DNA of 23,630 nucleotides, taken from DASUGM01 sp036274055. GTDB taxonomy: Bacteria; Acidobacteriota; Vicinamibacteria; Vicinamibacterales; SCN-69-37. A program made the position numbers and the translations under genes. Every line of letters starts with the position of its first letter. Positions within the stretch are counted from its first letter, which is position 1. The DNA lies in the NCBI GenBank assembly GCA_036274055.1, contig DASUGM010000310.1, positions 1 to 23,630 on the forward strand, in the 5' to 3' direction. The notes below the pieces were generated by a model. That model was not told where the DNA came from and did not search any database. It saw nothing but the letters and a program-made list of their open reading frames with translations. This document shows, piece after piece, positions 7,875 through 18,293 of this stretch.

Positions 7875-10492
7875 CTCGCGACCGTGACGTTCCGGCGCTG
7901 GCGCGACGGCTGCTCCGGGCGGTGCTGCCGCTCGACCAAGCCAGCGCGATCGAAGGCGATTTGCTCGAAGAACTGCGTTCGTCCGCCGGCGCGCCGCGCC
8001 GCTGGCCGCGCGCCTGGCTGTCGATTCAGGCGCTCCGGCTCACCGGCGCCGCTCTGGGGTGGCTGATGATGCGACGACTGTCCGCGACGATCCGGCTGAG
8101 CCTGCGTGACGCCTGGCGCGTGACCCGGGCGTCGCCAACGACCAGCGCGCTCGCCGTCGCGGTCATCGCCCTGGGCATCGCCGCCGCGACGGTGACGTTC
8201 TCCGTCGTCGACACCGTGGTGTTGCGCGCCCTGCCCTTCGAACACAGCGACCGGCTGATCGTGATTTCCGGCGAAACCGATCGCGGGCCGATACCGCTGG
8301 TCTCCGCCGCCGAGTACGTCGCGTGGCGCGATCAACTCCAGACCGCCGAGGTTGCGGCGTGGACGTATCGCCTCGGCCGTCTCCAGCGCGGCGACGACAA
8401 GCGAATCATCGTCAGCCTGATCGCGACGCCGGAGTTTCTGAAAGTGCTCCGGGCAGCGCCGGCACTCGGACCGGGTTTCAGCGAGCGCGACGACAACGCC
8501 GACGTCGATCCTGTAGTGATCAGCGACGCCCTCTGGCGCGGGTTCTTCAACAGCGATCCGCGGATCATCGGCAGCACGATCTCGCTCGAGGGGCAGACGG
8601 TCCGCGTCACCGGCGTCATGCCGCCCGGCTTCCAGTTTCCTGACGGCCCGGAACGGATCGACCTGTGGCGTCGCTACGTGCCGACCGCCGAAGAGCGTTC
8701 ACTCAGCGCCGGACGTTCGAGTTCGCTGCGGATCATCGGCCGTCTGCGCGACGACCACAGCCTGACGGCGGCACGCAGCGAGATCGAGGCGACGTCGGCC
8801 GCGCTCGCGGCCGCACACAAGGACCTTTTTGGCGGCTGGCGGGTCCGGGTGACGATGCTCAAGGACTCGATGATCGGCGCGGTCCGTGGCTGGATGCTGA
8901 TGGTGCTGTGGGCGGTGGCGCTGGTGATGACGATTGCCTGCGTCAACGTCGCCAACCTGCTGCTCGCCCGCGGCGCGGCGCGATCCCGCGATCTCGGCGT
9001 CCGCTCGGCGCTCGGCGCCGCACGCTGGCAACTGGTGGCGTCGCTGCTGACCGAGAGCCTCCTCCTCGCCGCCGTCGCCGGCGGCGCGGGCATTCTCGTC
9101 GCCGCGCTGACGCTCGACCTCGTCACCGCGTCGCTGCCGGCGGGCATCGCCCGCGCAGGTCACATCGCCATCGACACGCGCGTGCTGATCGCCGCGATGG
9201 CGATGAGCGCGGCGAGCGGCCTGCTGTTCGGGCTCCTGCCGGCGACCCAGTCCTCGCGCGTCGACGTCGCGTCGCTGCTGCGGTCCGGCGGCGCGCCGAG
9301 CGTCGGCGACCGCCGCCGGCGGGTGCGCACGGCGCTGCTGGTCGCGCAGGTCGCCTTTGTCGTCGTCCTGGTCGTCGCCACCGGACTCGTCGTCGGCAGT
9401 TTCGCGCGGGTGGTGTGGACCGACCTGGGCTTCGACCCGGCGCCCATTGCCGCCTATCGCGTCGGCGTCGCCCTCCCGGCCGGCGCGTCCCCGGAGGCGC
9501 AACGCGCCGCGATTGCCGTCGCGCGCACCCGCGCGCTCGACGAAGCGCGCGCGATACCGGGCGTCACCGGCGTCGCGCTGAGCGCCGGCGGCGCCGTGCC
9601 GTTCGCCAGCGGATCGACGACGATGCTCGCGGTGCCGCCTGGCGCTCCCGACCAGTCGTCGATCCCGATCGACTCGCTGTGGGTGACGTCGTCATATTTC
9701 GACGTCATGGCCGTGCCGGTGCGTCGCGGCCGCGTCTTCGACGACGACCCGAACGAGCAGAGCGTGATGCTCGACGAGCACATCGCCGCCCAGTTGTTCG
9801 GCGAGGCGGATCCGATCAACCAGCTGATGACCTTGCGCGGTTACCCGCAGCCCTACCGGGTGATCGGCGTGGTGGCCTCGGTGCGGCCGCAAGGGCCCGA
9901 GCAGGAGATCGTTCCGCGCGCCTACTTTCCAATCGGACCGCGCCTCATCGGCGGGTTCGACCTGCTGGTCCGCGCGGCAAACCGGCCGGACGTTGCCGCG
10001 GCGGCGCTGGCCGAATTGCCGGCGCGCTGGTCAGGCGGGATGCGCGGCATCAACAAGCCGGTCGTCCTGCGCGACCAGTGGCGGCGCCTGACCGCCAGCC
10101 GCCGATTCAGCGCCGGCGTGATGGCCGCGCTCGGCGTCCTTGCCCTGATCATCGGTGCCGCCGGAATCTACGGGGTGATGTCGGCAGTGGTGACGCAACG
10201 GCGTCGCGAAATGGGCGTGCGCGCCGCGCTCGGCGCGACCGCGGCGCGCCTGGTCCGCGAGACGCTTGCCGACGCCGGACGCTGGCTGCTGCTCGGCGCC
10301 GGCATTGGCGTCGCCGCCGCCTGGGCGATCGGCGGCGTCCTGTCGTCGCTGCTGTTCGGGGTAACGCCGCGCGATCCGCTGATCTACGCGCTCGCCGTCG
10401 CGCTGCTGCTGATCGTCGGCCTGATTGCGGCGTGGCTCCCGGCGCGGCGGGCCGGACGGGTCGATCCGTTGATCGTCCTGCGAACGGACTGA
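7871..10492 (+). CDS. ADOP family permease (MacB/FtsX-like, duplicated, with N-terminal prefix domain)
   Basis: 873 aa inner-membrane protein. The N-terminal prefix (about 8-60) has AIEGDLLEEL, typical of acidobacterial duplicated orphan permeases. Then two MacB-type units follow. Unit one has a TM helix near 95-115, a periplasmic core domain to about 320, then FtsX helices (336-470) with ARSRDLGVRSALGAARW. Unit two has a TM near 485-512, a core domain to about 740, and FtsX helices (745-865) with RRREMGVRAALGATAARL. No ATPase gene is adjacent, hence 'orphan'. Related MacB/FtsX proteins act as mechanotransmission permeases with an ATPase for export of peptides, lipoproteins or drugs; the substrate here is unknown. 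It is coupled to padR by a 4-bp overlap and convergent with the methyltransferase gene downstream. Confidence 0.92.
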   Translation: MTRDRDVPALARRLLRAVLPLDQASAIEGDLLEELRSSAGAPRRWPRAWLSIQALRLTGAALGWLMMRRLSATIRLSLRDAWRVTRASPTTSALAVAVIALGIAAATVTFSVVDTVVLRALPFEHSDRLIVISGETDRGPIPLVSAAEYVAWRDQLQTAEVAAWTYRLGRLQRGDDKRIIVSLIATPEFLKVLRAAPALGPGFSERDDNADVDPVVISDALWRGFFNSDPRIIGSTISLEGQTVRVTGVMPPGFQFPDGPERIDLWRRYVPTAEERSLSAGRSSSLRIIGRLRDDHSLTAARSEIEATSAALAAAHKDLFGGWRVRVTMLKDSMIGAVRGWMLMVLWAVALVMTIACVNVANLLLARGAARSRDLGVRSALGAARWQLVASLLTESLLLAAVAGGAGILVAALTLDLVTASLPAGIARAGHIAIDTRVLIAAMAMSAASGLLFGLLPATQSSRVDVASLLRSGGAPSVGDRRRRVRTALLVAQVAFVVVLVVATGLVVGSFARVVWTDLGFDPAPIAAYRVGVALPAGASPEAQRAAIAVARTRALDEARAIPGVTGVALSAGGAVPFASGSTTMLAVPPGAPDQSSIPIDSLWVTSSYFDVMAVPVRRGRVFDDDPNEQSVMLDEHIAAQLFGEADPINQLMTLRGYPQPYRVIGVVASVRPQGPEQEIVPRAYFPIGPRLIGGFDLLVRAANRPDVAAAALAELPARWSGGMRGINKPVVLRDQWRRLTASRRFSAGVMAALGVLALIIGAAGIYGVMSAVVTQRRREMGVRAALGATAARLVRETLADAGRWLLLGAGIGVAAAWAIGGVLSSLLFGVTPRDPLIYALAVALLLIVGLIAAWLPARRAGRVDPLIVLRTD

Positions 10493-10495
10493 CAA

Positions 10496-10626
10496 GATCG
10501 ACGGCAACGTGAAGGATCTCTTGAGGACGATGTAGGAGCGTGAAGGAGATTCACGCTTTTCAAATCTGGAAGCTCCTACGTGCTCCTACACAATCCTTCA
10601 CGCTCCTTCACGGTGCTGTCGGGTTT
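10496..10626. repeat. 131-bp interspersed hairpin repeat, copy 2
   Basis: Same orientation, same length and about 95% identical by eye to the copy at 7368-7498. It begins 3 bp after the permease stop and ends 2 bp before the stop codon of the convergent methyltransferase gene, so it fills the whole junction. The stem followed by GGGTTTT on the plus strand may end transcription of the PadR-permease unit. Confidence 0.9.
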
Positions 10627-10628
10627 TC

Positions 10629-11399
10629 TTACTTGCGCGCCCTGTCCCGCAACGATCTCAGCGCCTTGAAGATCGGGCGCGTCGCGAACTTGCGGTAGCC
10701 GTCGTTGGCCATCAGCGCAAACAAGTAGGCCTTGTAACTCTCGCGGACGATCGGCGCCAGCTCGGCGCTGCGAAGGATGCCGGTGTCGCCGAGATCGATG
10801 GCGAAGTGCGCGTCGGCGAGCGGCGACGCGTCGAACGCGACGCCGTCGCGCTCGAGCGCGGCCAGTGCGGCCGCGATGCCGTGATAGATGACCAGCCCGT
10901 CGTGGCAGACGACCAGGCCGCGGTCGCCCATCACCCGCCGGCAGAACGCGAAATCCGACAGAAACGCCGGATCGGTGTGCTCGCCGTCGATGAAGCTCAA
11001 ATGTGGCGGCGGCGAGATCGACGCCGGCGGCACCGCGCTGGCGTCGGTGTCGAAGGTCACGATTTTGGCCACGCCCTCCGGGGCGACCCGGGTGAGGTTC
11101 TCGATCATCCGCGCCGTCGAGTTGCCGGCGTAGTCGCTGTTCTGGCCGCGCGCGTCCGGCTGCGCCAGCGGCCGCCGATCGATCGAGTAGATCCGGTCGC
11201 AGGCCGGATCCATGACGTGGGTCTGAACGCTGCCGCCCAGGTGCGATCCGATCTCGAGATAAACGTAGCTGCCGAACTGCGCGCGAATCGCGCCCTGCAC
11301 CGCCAGCAGCGACCGGCGATCGAGGCCCGTTGACTGCGACGGGATACCGTCGAACAGCGTGATGTCGAGCGCGCGCAGCCGTTCGCCGAACCGGCTCAC
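10629..11399 (-). CDS. Class I SAM-dependent methyltransferase (Methyltransf_24/CmcI-like)
   Basis: 256 aa from GTG 11399. An open frame extends further upstream to 11531, but GTG 11399 overlaps the stop of the upstream gene by 4 bp (GTGA), as at the previous junction of this operon. Rossmann features: YLEIGSHLGGS at 47-57 (SAM loop), acidic D74 after the second strand (IYSID), and FIDGEH at 136-141, followed by VVCHDG at 164-168. This pattern fits the Methyltransf_24 and cephalosporin-hydroxylase-like group. Substrate unknown. It is the last gene of the kinase/phosphatase operon; the FIDGEH motif is partly shared with the protein encoded at 18269-19009. A small-molecule, glycan or protein methylation role cannot be distinguished. 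Confidence 0.8.
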   Translation of the reverse strand: MSRFGERLRALDITLFDGIPSQSTGLDRRSLLAVQGAIRAQFGSYVYLEIGSHLGGSVQTHVMDPACDRIYSIDRRPLAQPDARGQNSDYAGNSTARMIENLTRVAPEGVAKIVTFDTDASAVPPASISPPPHLSFIDGEHTDPAFLSDFAFCRRVMGDRGLVVCHDGLVIYHGIAAALAALERDGVAFDASPLADAHFAIDLGDTGILRSAELAPIVRESYKAYLFALMANDGYRKFATRPIFKALRSLRDRARK

Positions 11400-13510
11400 C
11401 GCTTGCCGAGTTTCGCCTGGGCGAGCGGCGCGACCAGCGGCCCGTCGTTCCAGAGCCGCGCGAGTGTCGACGCCGCGGCCTTGGTGAACGCCGCCTGCGC
11501 GTCGGCGCTCCGGCCGGTGGCTTCGGCGCACAACCCGGTGAGATACGCCACCGTGCCTGCGGATACGCCGGGGCCGTCAGGCAACTGCACGTCCTTGAGC
11601 GCCGCCTGCGCGTCGTCCCAGTTGCCAAGTCGCATATGGACAATCGCGAGGTTGAGTTTGGCCGCCGCTGTCGCCGCCGGCGTGCCCGGCCGCCCCGCCG
11701 CCTCCTGCAGATCGAGCAGCGCGCGGTTGTAGACGATCGCCGAATCACGCATCGGGATGGTGTCGGCGATCATCGCCAGCGTCGCCGAAACCTTGCGCGA
11801 TGCCCCGGACGCGCTCTTGACCTCGAGCGGCAGGTCGAGGGCCGGCGGCGCCACCGTGGCGATGCGCGCGCGCAAATCGGCGACGGAAGCAATCGGGCGT
11901 CCCCCGGCGTTGACGATCACATCGCCTACCGCCAGCCCGGCTTTCGCGCCAGTGCCGCCGACGCGGACGACGACCGCGCCGGGCGTCCCGGCGACGTCGA
12001 TGAACGCGGTCTCGAGCGATGGACGCACGATTGGCGGCAGCGACGAGCCCAGCAGCGTCATCGCCCGGCCGGTCGACGCCGGATCGCTGAGGTTGATCGT
12101 GATCACATCGGGATCGGCGCTGCCCGCGGCGAGCAGCGAGATGGTGACGAGATAGGGCTGCGATCCCGCGGTCACCGCGGCCACGCCCTGCACGCCGAGA
12201 CGGGCCGCGAATTTCTTGCCGAGTTCGCGGGTGACGTCGGCGGGCACGCGCGACGTCGCCGCGGTGCCGTCGGCGGGCGGCGGCGCCAGCCACTCGACCG
12301 GCACGATCTCGTCTTTCAATGACTGCAGCTCGCTCGCGGCCGGCGTGTAGAGCATCACCTGCTTCGCCGGCGCCATCGCGCGCTCGACGGTCGCGCGCAG
12401 CTGATCGGCGTTGGCATCGCCGCGGACGACGACAATCGGAAACGCGCTGCGGAGCTCGGCGTCGAGCGTGACCTTCTCGCCCGGCTTCCACGCCCGTCGA
12501 TCGGCGAATCGTCCCTTGGGCCCGCGCACTTCGATCAGGTGCGAGCCCTCGCAGATCTCGAGGTTGGCCGGCGCCGCCCCCTTGGCGATGCCGTCAACGA
12601 ACACCGCCGCGCCGGCGGCGTTGGTGCGGACCGCGACGTCGGCAATTGCCGGAGCCAGGCGCATCACTTCGGTGTCGATGTCTTCGGGCTTGGCCGAGAT
12701 CGTCTGCTCGACCGAGACGTGGCAATCGCGCCGCAGCAGCAGCCGATGATCGCCAGGCGCGAGATCGTTGATGACGAACACGCCGCCGGCATCCTGTCCG
12801 GCGTTGGCCGGCGCTCGCGCGGTGGTGCCGACGACCTTGCCGTCGAGCACGACTTCGGCGCCCTCAGGCAGCGACCGCACCGTCAACGTTGCCGACACCC
12901 GTTCGAGCGTGATCGCGACGGGCGTGACGGTGGCCGGCGCGATCGTAAACGACTGGCTGAGCGGGCGATGTCCCGGCCGCGCCGCCGTCAGCGTGTGTTC
13001 GCCCGACGTCATGTCGAACACCTGCGCGGTCTCGTTGGCCTGCACCGGTTTGCCGTCAATCATGACTTCACCGGCAGGCGTGACCTGCAACGAGACCTGG
13101 CCGACGGTGATCTTGCGCACGCCCTCGAACGCCGCGACGACGCGCGGCGAGATCCCCGAGCCGAGCTTGAAGTCCGGCTGGACGCCGAGCAGCGCGGCGA
13201 AATCCTGCTCGGCGCCGGCGGTGTCGCCGAGTGCAAAGCGCGACCGCGCCCGCAACTCGTACGCCTGCACGAGCAGATCCTGACGTGGCGTCTGCCCCGC
13301 CACGGTCATCGTGTTGATCAGCTGGTTGAAGACTTTCACCGCCTCGTCGTAGCTGAACTGATCGAACAGCCGTTTGCCTTGTTCGAACAGCAGATCGAGC
13401 GCGCCCGACTGCCCGGCCTGTGCACGCGGCGGCAGCGCCGGCGCGCCGGCCAGGCCGGCGGAGAGACACGCCGCAATCAGACACGCGGCCAGAAGCTCAC
13501 GACGATTCAT
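11396..13510 (-). CDS. Exported protein with TPR, three PEGA-like repeats, PDZ and C-terminal TPR
   Basis: 704 aa. Signal peptide 1-32, with probable cleavage after AQA. Residues 38-110 form TPR-like helices. Three PEGA-type modules follow: about 138-200 (VTPAGEVMIDGKPV), 206-285 (SLPEGAEVVLDGKVVG) and 290-352 (TNAAGAAVFVDGIAKG). A mixed region from 355 to 500 has no clear family. A PDZ domain covers about 505-580 (GAKAGLAVGDVIVNAGGRPI). Helical repeats from about 590 to the end look like TPR. There is no protease catalytic domain, so it is a periplasmic scaffold or sensor rather than an HtrA protease. ATG 13510 overlaps the preceding gene's stop (ATGA), and its own stop overlaps the methyltransferase start (GTGA). 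PEGA modules also occur in the operon's kinase, which supports a shared envelope function. Confidence 0.85.
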   Translation of the reverse strand: MNRRELLAACLIAACLSAGLAGAPALPPRAQAGQSGALDLLFEQGKRLFDQFSYDEAVKVFNQLINTMTVAGQTPRQDLLVQAYELRARSRFALGDTAGAEQDFAALLGVQPDFKLGSGISPRVVAAFEGVRKITVGQVSLQVTPAGEVMIDGKPVQANETAQVFDMTSGEHTLTAARPGHRPLSQSFTIAPATVTPVAITLERVSATLTVRSLPEGAEVVLDGKVVGTTARAPANAGQDAGGVFVINDLAPGDHRLLLRRDCHVSVEQTISAKPEDIDTEVMRLAPAIADVAVRTNAAGAAVFVDGIAKGAAPANLEICEGSHLIEVRGPKGRFADRRAWKPGEKVTLDAELRSAFPIVVVRGDANADQLRATVERAMAPAKQVMLYTPAASELQSLKDEIVPVEWLAPPPADGTAATSRVPADVTRELGKKFAARLGVQGVAAVTAGSQPYLVTISLLAAGSADPDVITINLSDPASTGRAMTLLGSSLPPIVRPSLETAFIDVAGTPGAVVVRVGGTGAKAGLAVGDVIVNAGGRPIASVADLRARIATVAPPALDLPLEVKSASGASRKVSATLAMIADTIPMRDSAIVYNRALLDLQEAAGRPGTPAATAAAKLNLAIVHMRLGNWDDAQAALKDVQLPDGPGVSAGTVAYLTGLCAEATGRSADAQAAFTKAAASTLARLWNDGPLVAPLAQAKLGKR

Positions 13511-14979
13511 CGGTACACCATGATGCGCTGCGCGCGCTCGTCGTACAGGTAGACGCCGCCCGAGGCATCGAGCGCGAAGGCCGACGCGCGCTTGAATCCG
13601 GTCGCATCGTTCTGCGGCGCGGCGTAGAACGTGAGCAGCGTGTAACTGGACGGATACGGCGTGAACACGGCGATGCCAGTGCGATCGAGCACGTAGAGGT
13701 GTCCGAACGCGTCAAAAGCGATGTCTTCCGGGTTCGGGACGTCGTAGCCGGTCCCCTTGAATGGCAGCTTCGCGAGCGGCTTGCCGGTCGCGTCGAAGAT
13801 GACGATCGATTTCTGATCGCGATCGATGCCGGCGACTTCGTCGACGGTGTTCACCGCCAGCCGGGTCAGCTTGCCGGTGCCGAACGCGCCGGCGCTGGCG
13901 GCGCCCTTGAAGCGGAACGGCGTGCGCCAATCGCCATCGGCGACCACCCAGTCGCCATTCGACAGCTGGACGGCCGCTTCGATTTTTTCGAACGCCTTGG
14001 GCGCGCCGCTGCCGGGCACCGCAAAGGACAGGCTCGGACTGTTGCCGGGACGCAGCGCCAGCTCCTCGATCGCGACGAGATCGCCGGTGACGTCCACAAT
14101 CAGGCCGCGGGGCTTGGTCGCCTGCGGCAGCTTCACCTCGCCCGTGACCGCCGCGCCGACACCTGTTTCAGTCGACCAATAGACGGTCCTGCCGCGGATA
14201 GCCAGGCCGGTGACGTTCTGCAGCTTCGGAGGACCGGCGGTTTCCGTCGTCAGCGCAAAGGGCGCGCCGCTCTTGGCCCGCACATAAAGGCGGTGCAGCA
14301 ACGTGTTGTATTGGAGTGCGGTCGCGGCGGCCTTGCTCGCCGGCCAGCGATTGCGCGCCTGCTGGAGTTCTTCCATCGCCAGCGGCGCCTGCCCGAGGGC
14401 GACCAGCGTGCGCCCCAGCCCGACGTAGGCATCCGCGGCGGCGGCGCTCGACGGGTACTCGGCGGTGACGCGGCCGAACTTGGCGATCGCCACGTCGTAC
14501 CGCTTCGCAAACCACTGCGCTTCGCCGGTCATGCTGAGCGAGCCCGCCACCGCTTCGGCGCGGGGGAACAGGCGTTCGACGCGATCGAACATCGCCAGCG
14601 CGGCGGTAATGTCGGTCGGCGTATGCCCTTTTCGCAGCGCCAGACGGCCCGCAATGACGAATGCCTCGGCCGCCGAATCCGAGGTCGCGTATTTGGTGAG
14701 GATGCGATCGACCGCCGCCGCGGTTTCCTGCTGATCGTCGGCGACGTCGAGGTAATAGCGCGCGATCTCGAGCAACGCATCGTCGGCGACCGACGTCGAG
14801 GAGTGCGTGTCGGCGACGGACCGGAAGTCCTTGAGCGCCTCCGCGTAGTTGCCCTGCCGCGCGAACGACCGGCCGCTCTCGAGCTGCCGGCGCGCGACGT
14901 CCTCGTTGACCGGTGTCTGCGCGACGAGGCCGGTGGCCAGCACCGGGACCAGCGCCGCGGTCACCCAACGGATCTGCAT
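13507..14979 (-). CDS. Exported TPR protein with C-terminal NHL-type beta-propeller
   Basis: 490 aa from ATG 14979, chosen because it follows AGGAA at a normal spacing and begins a signal peptide (QIRWVTAALVPVLATGLVAQ). Residues 25-235 hold TPR-like repeats of the BamD/YbgF style (SGRSFARQGNYAEALKDFRS; AQWFAKRYDVAIAKFGRV; LGRTLVALGQAPLAMEEL). Residues 250-490 form repeating beta blades such as EDIAFDAFGHLYVLDRTGIA and FALDASGGVYLYDERAQRI, like NHL/6-bladed propellers. No catalytic residues are evident; ligand or protein binding in the periplasm is the natural guess. It starts 8 bp after the kinase stop and its stop overlaps the PEGA/PDZ gene by 4 bp, so it is made with the signalling genes. 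Confidence 0.83.
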   Translation of the reverse strand: MQIRWVTAALVPVLATGLVAQTPVNEDVARRQLESGRSFARQGNYAEALKDFRSVADTHSSTSVADDALLEIARYYLDVADDQQETAAAVDRILTKYATSDSAAEAFVIAGRLALRKGHTPTDITAALAMFDRVERLFPRAEAVAGSLSMTGEAQWFAKRYDVAIAKFGRVTAEYPSSAAAADAYVGLGRTLVALGQAPLAMEELQQARNRWPASKAAATALQYNTLLHRLYVRAKSGAPFALTTETAGPPKLQNVTGLAIRGRTVYWSTETGVGAAVTGEVKLPQATKPRGLIVDVTGDLVAIEELALRPGNSPSLSFAVPGSGAPKAFEKIEAAVQLSNGDWVVADGDWRTPFRFKGAASAGAFGTGKLTRLAVNTVDEVAGIDRDQKSIVIFDATGKPLAKLPFKGTGYDVPNPEDIAFDAFGHLYVLDRTGIAVFTPYPSSYTLLTFYAAPQNDATGFKRASAFALDASGGVYLYDERAQRIMVYR

Positions 14980-14987
14980 AGAATTTC

Positions 14988-16814
<1,827 letters not shown>

Positions 16815-16821
16815 CGTTGTT

Positions 16822-17604
16822 TTACGCCTTCGGAAGTGGAGCGTCGCAGGTCACGCGTACGACCAGCGCCGTGATGTTGTCCTTCGCGTCTCGCTTCAGC
16901 GCGAGCTGCAGCAGGTCCTCGGCGGTGTCGGCCGCCGTGCGATCCGTGGCCAGCACGCCGGCCAGGGTCGCGTCGTCGAGGGCGCCGTGCAGGCCGTCGC
17001 TACACAGCAGGAACGAGATGTTGCCCGCGGCCGAATGTTCACCAATGCGGATCTCGATTTGCGTGCGCGCGCCGAGGACGTTGGTCAGCACGTGGCGCAG
17101 CGGGTGATCGGCCAGCGTCTTCTGGTCCTTGCCCAGCCCGCGCGCCAGCACCGTCGCGGTCCAGGTGTCGTCCTGGGTCAACTGCTCGAGCTTGCCGTTC
17201 GCAAAGGCGTAAAGGCGGCTGTCGCCGACGCCGCAGAACGTCAGCGTGCCGTCGTAGACGAGCGCCGCGACCACCGTCGTCCCGAGGCCGGTGTAGTCCT
17301 CGCGACTCTCGCCGGCCTTGAACACCCGGCGGTTCGCCAGCTTCACCGCCGTCATCAGGCGGTTGCCCTGAAACGACAACGACGGGTCCAGCCCGTACGG
17401 CCAGGTGAAGTCCTCCCCGCCGCGGGACCGCTCGAGAAAGCCGCCGATTGCGTCGATGGCCAGCTTGGAGGCCACCTCTCCGGCGTTGTGGCCGCCCATG
17501 CCGTCGGCCACGACAAACAGCCCGGAATCGGGGTCACAAAGGAGGGCGTCTTCGTTGTTCTTCCTGACGCGACCGGCGTGGGTGACGCCGTGGGCAGTGA
17601 GCAT
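16822..17604 (-). CDS. PP2C-family Ser/Thr protein phosphatase
   Basis: 260 aa, cytosolic, the usual length for bacterial PP2C (PrpC/Stp-like). Metal-binding and family motifs: N17-E18-D19, VADGMGGH (32-39, D34), GLGTT (106-110), GVGDSRLY (125-132), LLCSDGL (199-205, D203) and D242-N243 (DNIT). It reverses the kinase's phosphorylation. ATG 17604 begins the five-gene operon that continues through the kinase, two exported proteins and a methyltransferase. A sigma70-like promoter candidate lies at 17619-17647. Having the phosphatase first and kinase second in one transcript should keep their amounts matched. Confidence 0.95.
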   Translation of the reverse strand: MLTAHGVTHAGRVRKNNEDALLCDPDSGLFVVADGMGGHNAGEVASKLAIDAIGGFLERSRGGEDFTWPYGLDPSLSFQGNRLMTAVKLANRRVFKAGESREDYTGLGTTVVAALVYDGTLTFCGVGDSRLYAFANGKLEQLTQDDTWTATVLARGLGKDQKTLADHPLRHVLTNVLGARTQIEIRIGEHSAAGNISFLLCSDGLHGALDDATLAGVLATDRTAADTAEDLLQLALKRDAKDNITALVVRVTCDAPLPKA

Positions 17605-17618
17605 AGAACCAACCGCAG

Positions 17619-17647
17619 AATTTAGGGACTTGCGCAGGACCGCGCAA
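17619..17647 (-). promoter_or_regulatory. Candidate sigma70-type promoter of the phosphatase/kinase operon
   Basis: Read on the minus strand: TTGCGC (17642-17647), a 17-bp spacer, then TAAATT (17619-17624), 14 nt before the PP2C start codon. Each box matches its consensus at about 4 of 6 positions. The spacing is optimal; the match alone is modest. Confidence 0.4.
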
Positions 17648-17661
17648 TACTACTTTAGAGT

Positions 17662-17684
17662 CTATGAGCATGTCTGGCTCATAG
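17662..17684. promoter_or_regulatory. 8-bp inverted repeat between the LuxR regulator and the phosphatase operon
   Basis: CTATGAGC-ATGTCTG-GCTCATAG, perfect arms with a 7-nt spacer, centred about 30 bp upstream of the candidate -35 of the PP2C operon. No T-run follows it in the direction of transcription, so it looks more like a regulator-binding dyad than a terminator. The LuxR-type gene just upstream is an obvious but unproven candidate for the binding protein. Confidence 0.4.
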
Positions 17685-17711
17685 CCTATCGCCGACAGCG
17701 GTGGGAGCCGC

Positions 17712-18293
17712 CTAGCCGAGCCTCGCCATCAGCTGACTGCGGCTGTCGACGCCAACCTTGTCGAAAATCCGGCCGAGGTGTTTCTTGGCGGTGGTCAGTG
17801 TGATTCCCAGCGACTGAGCGATTTCCCGGTTGCCCCACCCGCGCAGCACCAGCTCGGTAATCTGCCCCTCTCGTGCGGACAGCCGGTAGCGGCGGCGGAA
17901 TGCGAAAACGTCGGCGCCGCTGGATCGAACTGACACCGCGTAGGTCGGCAGCCGCCGCCGCGGCATCGGCATGACGTGGAGATAGAACGGCTCGCCGGAG
18001 GGCGAGGTCAGCAACGTGACGCTGGGCGCCGGCGGCGATTCCGGCTCCGCCTCCTCGAGCGCCGCCAGGTGCGAGAGGATCACGACACGCAAATCGATCC
18101 GGTCATCGCGACGCAGCCGCTCGGACAGTTCGTCGCCGGCGCTGTTGCTGTAAACCTGGCGGCCGCCGGCAAAGACCAGTACGGGCAGCTTGAGCTGCTG
18201 AACGACCCGGGCCAGGAGCGCCGCATGGCGATCGCGAATGTCACGCCTCCCGTCTGAATCGGCGGCGATCAGGCACGGCCGAACCGCCGCCAC
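17712..18293 (-). CDS. LuxR-type helix-turn-helix regulator with PAS-like N-terminus
   Basis: 193 aa from GTG 18293 (25-bp overlap with the upstream gene). The frame is open further upstream and the start is uncertain. Residues 32-60 (KLPVLVFAGGRQVYSNSAGDEL) look like the beginning of a PAS domain, with beta-rich sequence to about 125. Residues 137-193 are a LuxR HTH: LSAREGQITELVLRGWGNREIAQSLGITLTTAKKHLGRIFDKVG. No receiver Asp pattern is present, so it is not a standard NarL response regulator. It precedes the phosphatase/kinase operon on the same strand with a dyad between them, so it may regulate that operon, or be phosphorylated by the kinase as in some Ser/Thr-kinase systems. Both ideas are inference. 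Confidence 0.8.
   Translation of the reverse strand: MAAVRPCLIAADSDGRRDIRDRHAALLARVVQQLKLPVLVFAGGRQVYSNSAGDELSERLRRDDRIDLRVVILSHLAALEEAEPESPPAPSVTLLTSPSGEPFYLHVMPMPRRRLPTYAVSVRSSGADVFAFRRRYRLSAREGQITELVLRGWGNREIAQSLGITLTTAKKHLGRIFDKVGVDSRSQLMARLG

Noticed and set aside
11400..11531. Longer start for the methyltransferase at 11531.
   Set aside because: It would overlap the PEGA/PDZ gene by over 130 bp and the added residues are Arg-rich noise; GTG 11399 gives the 4-bp overlap used elsewhere in the operon.
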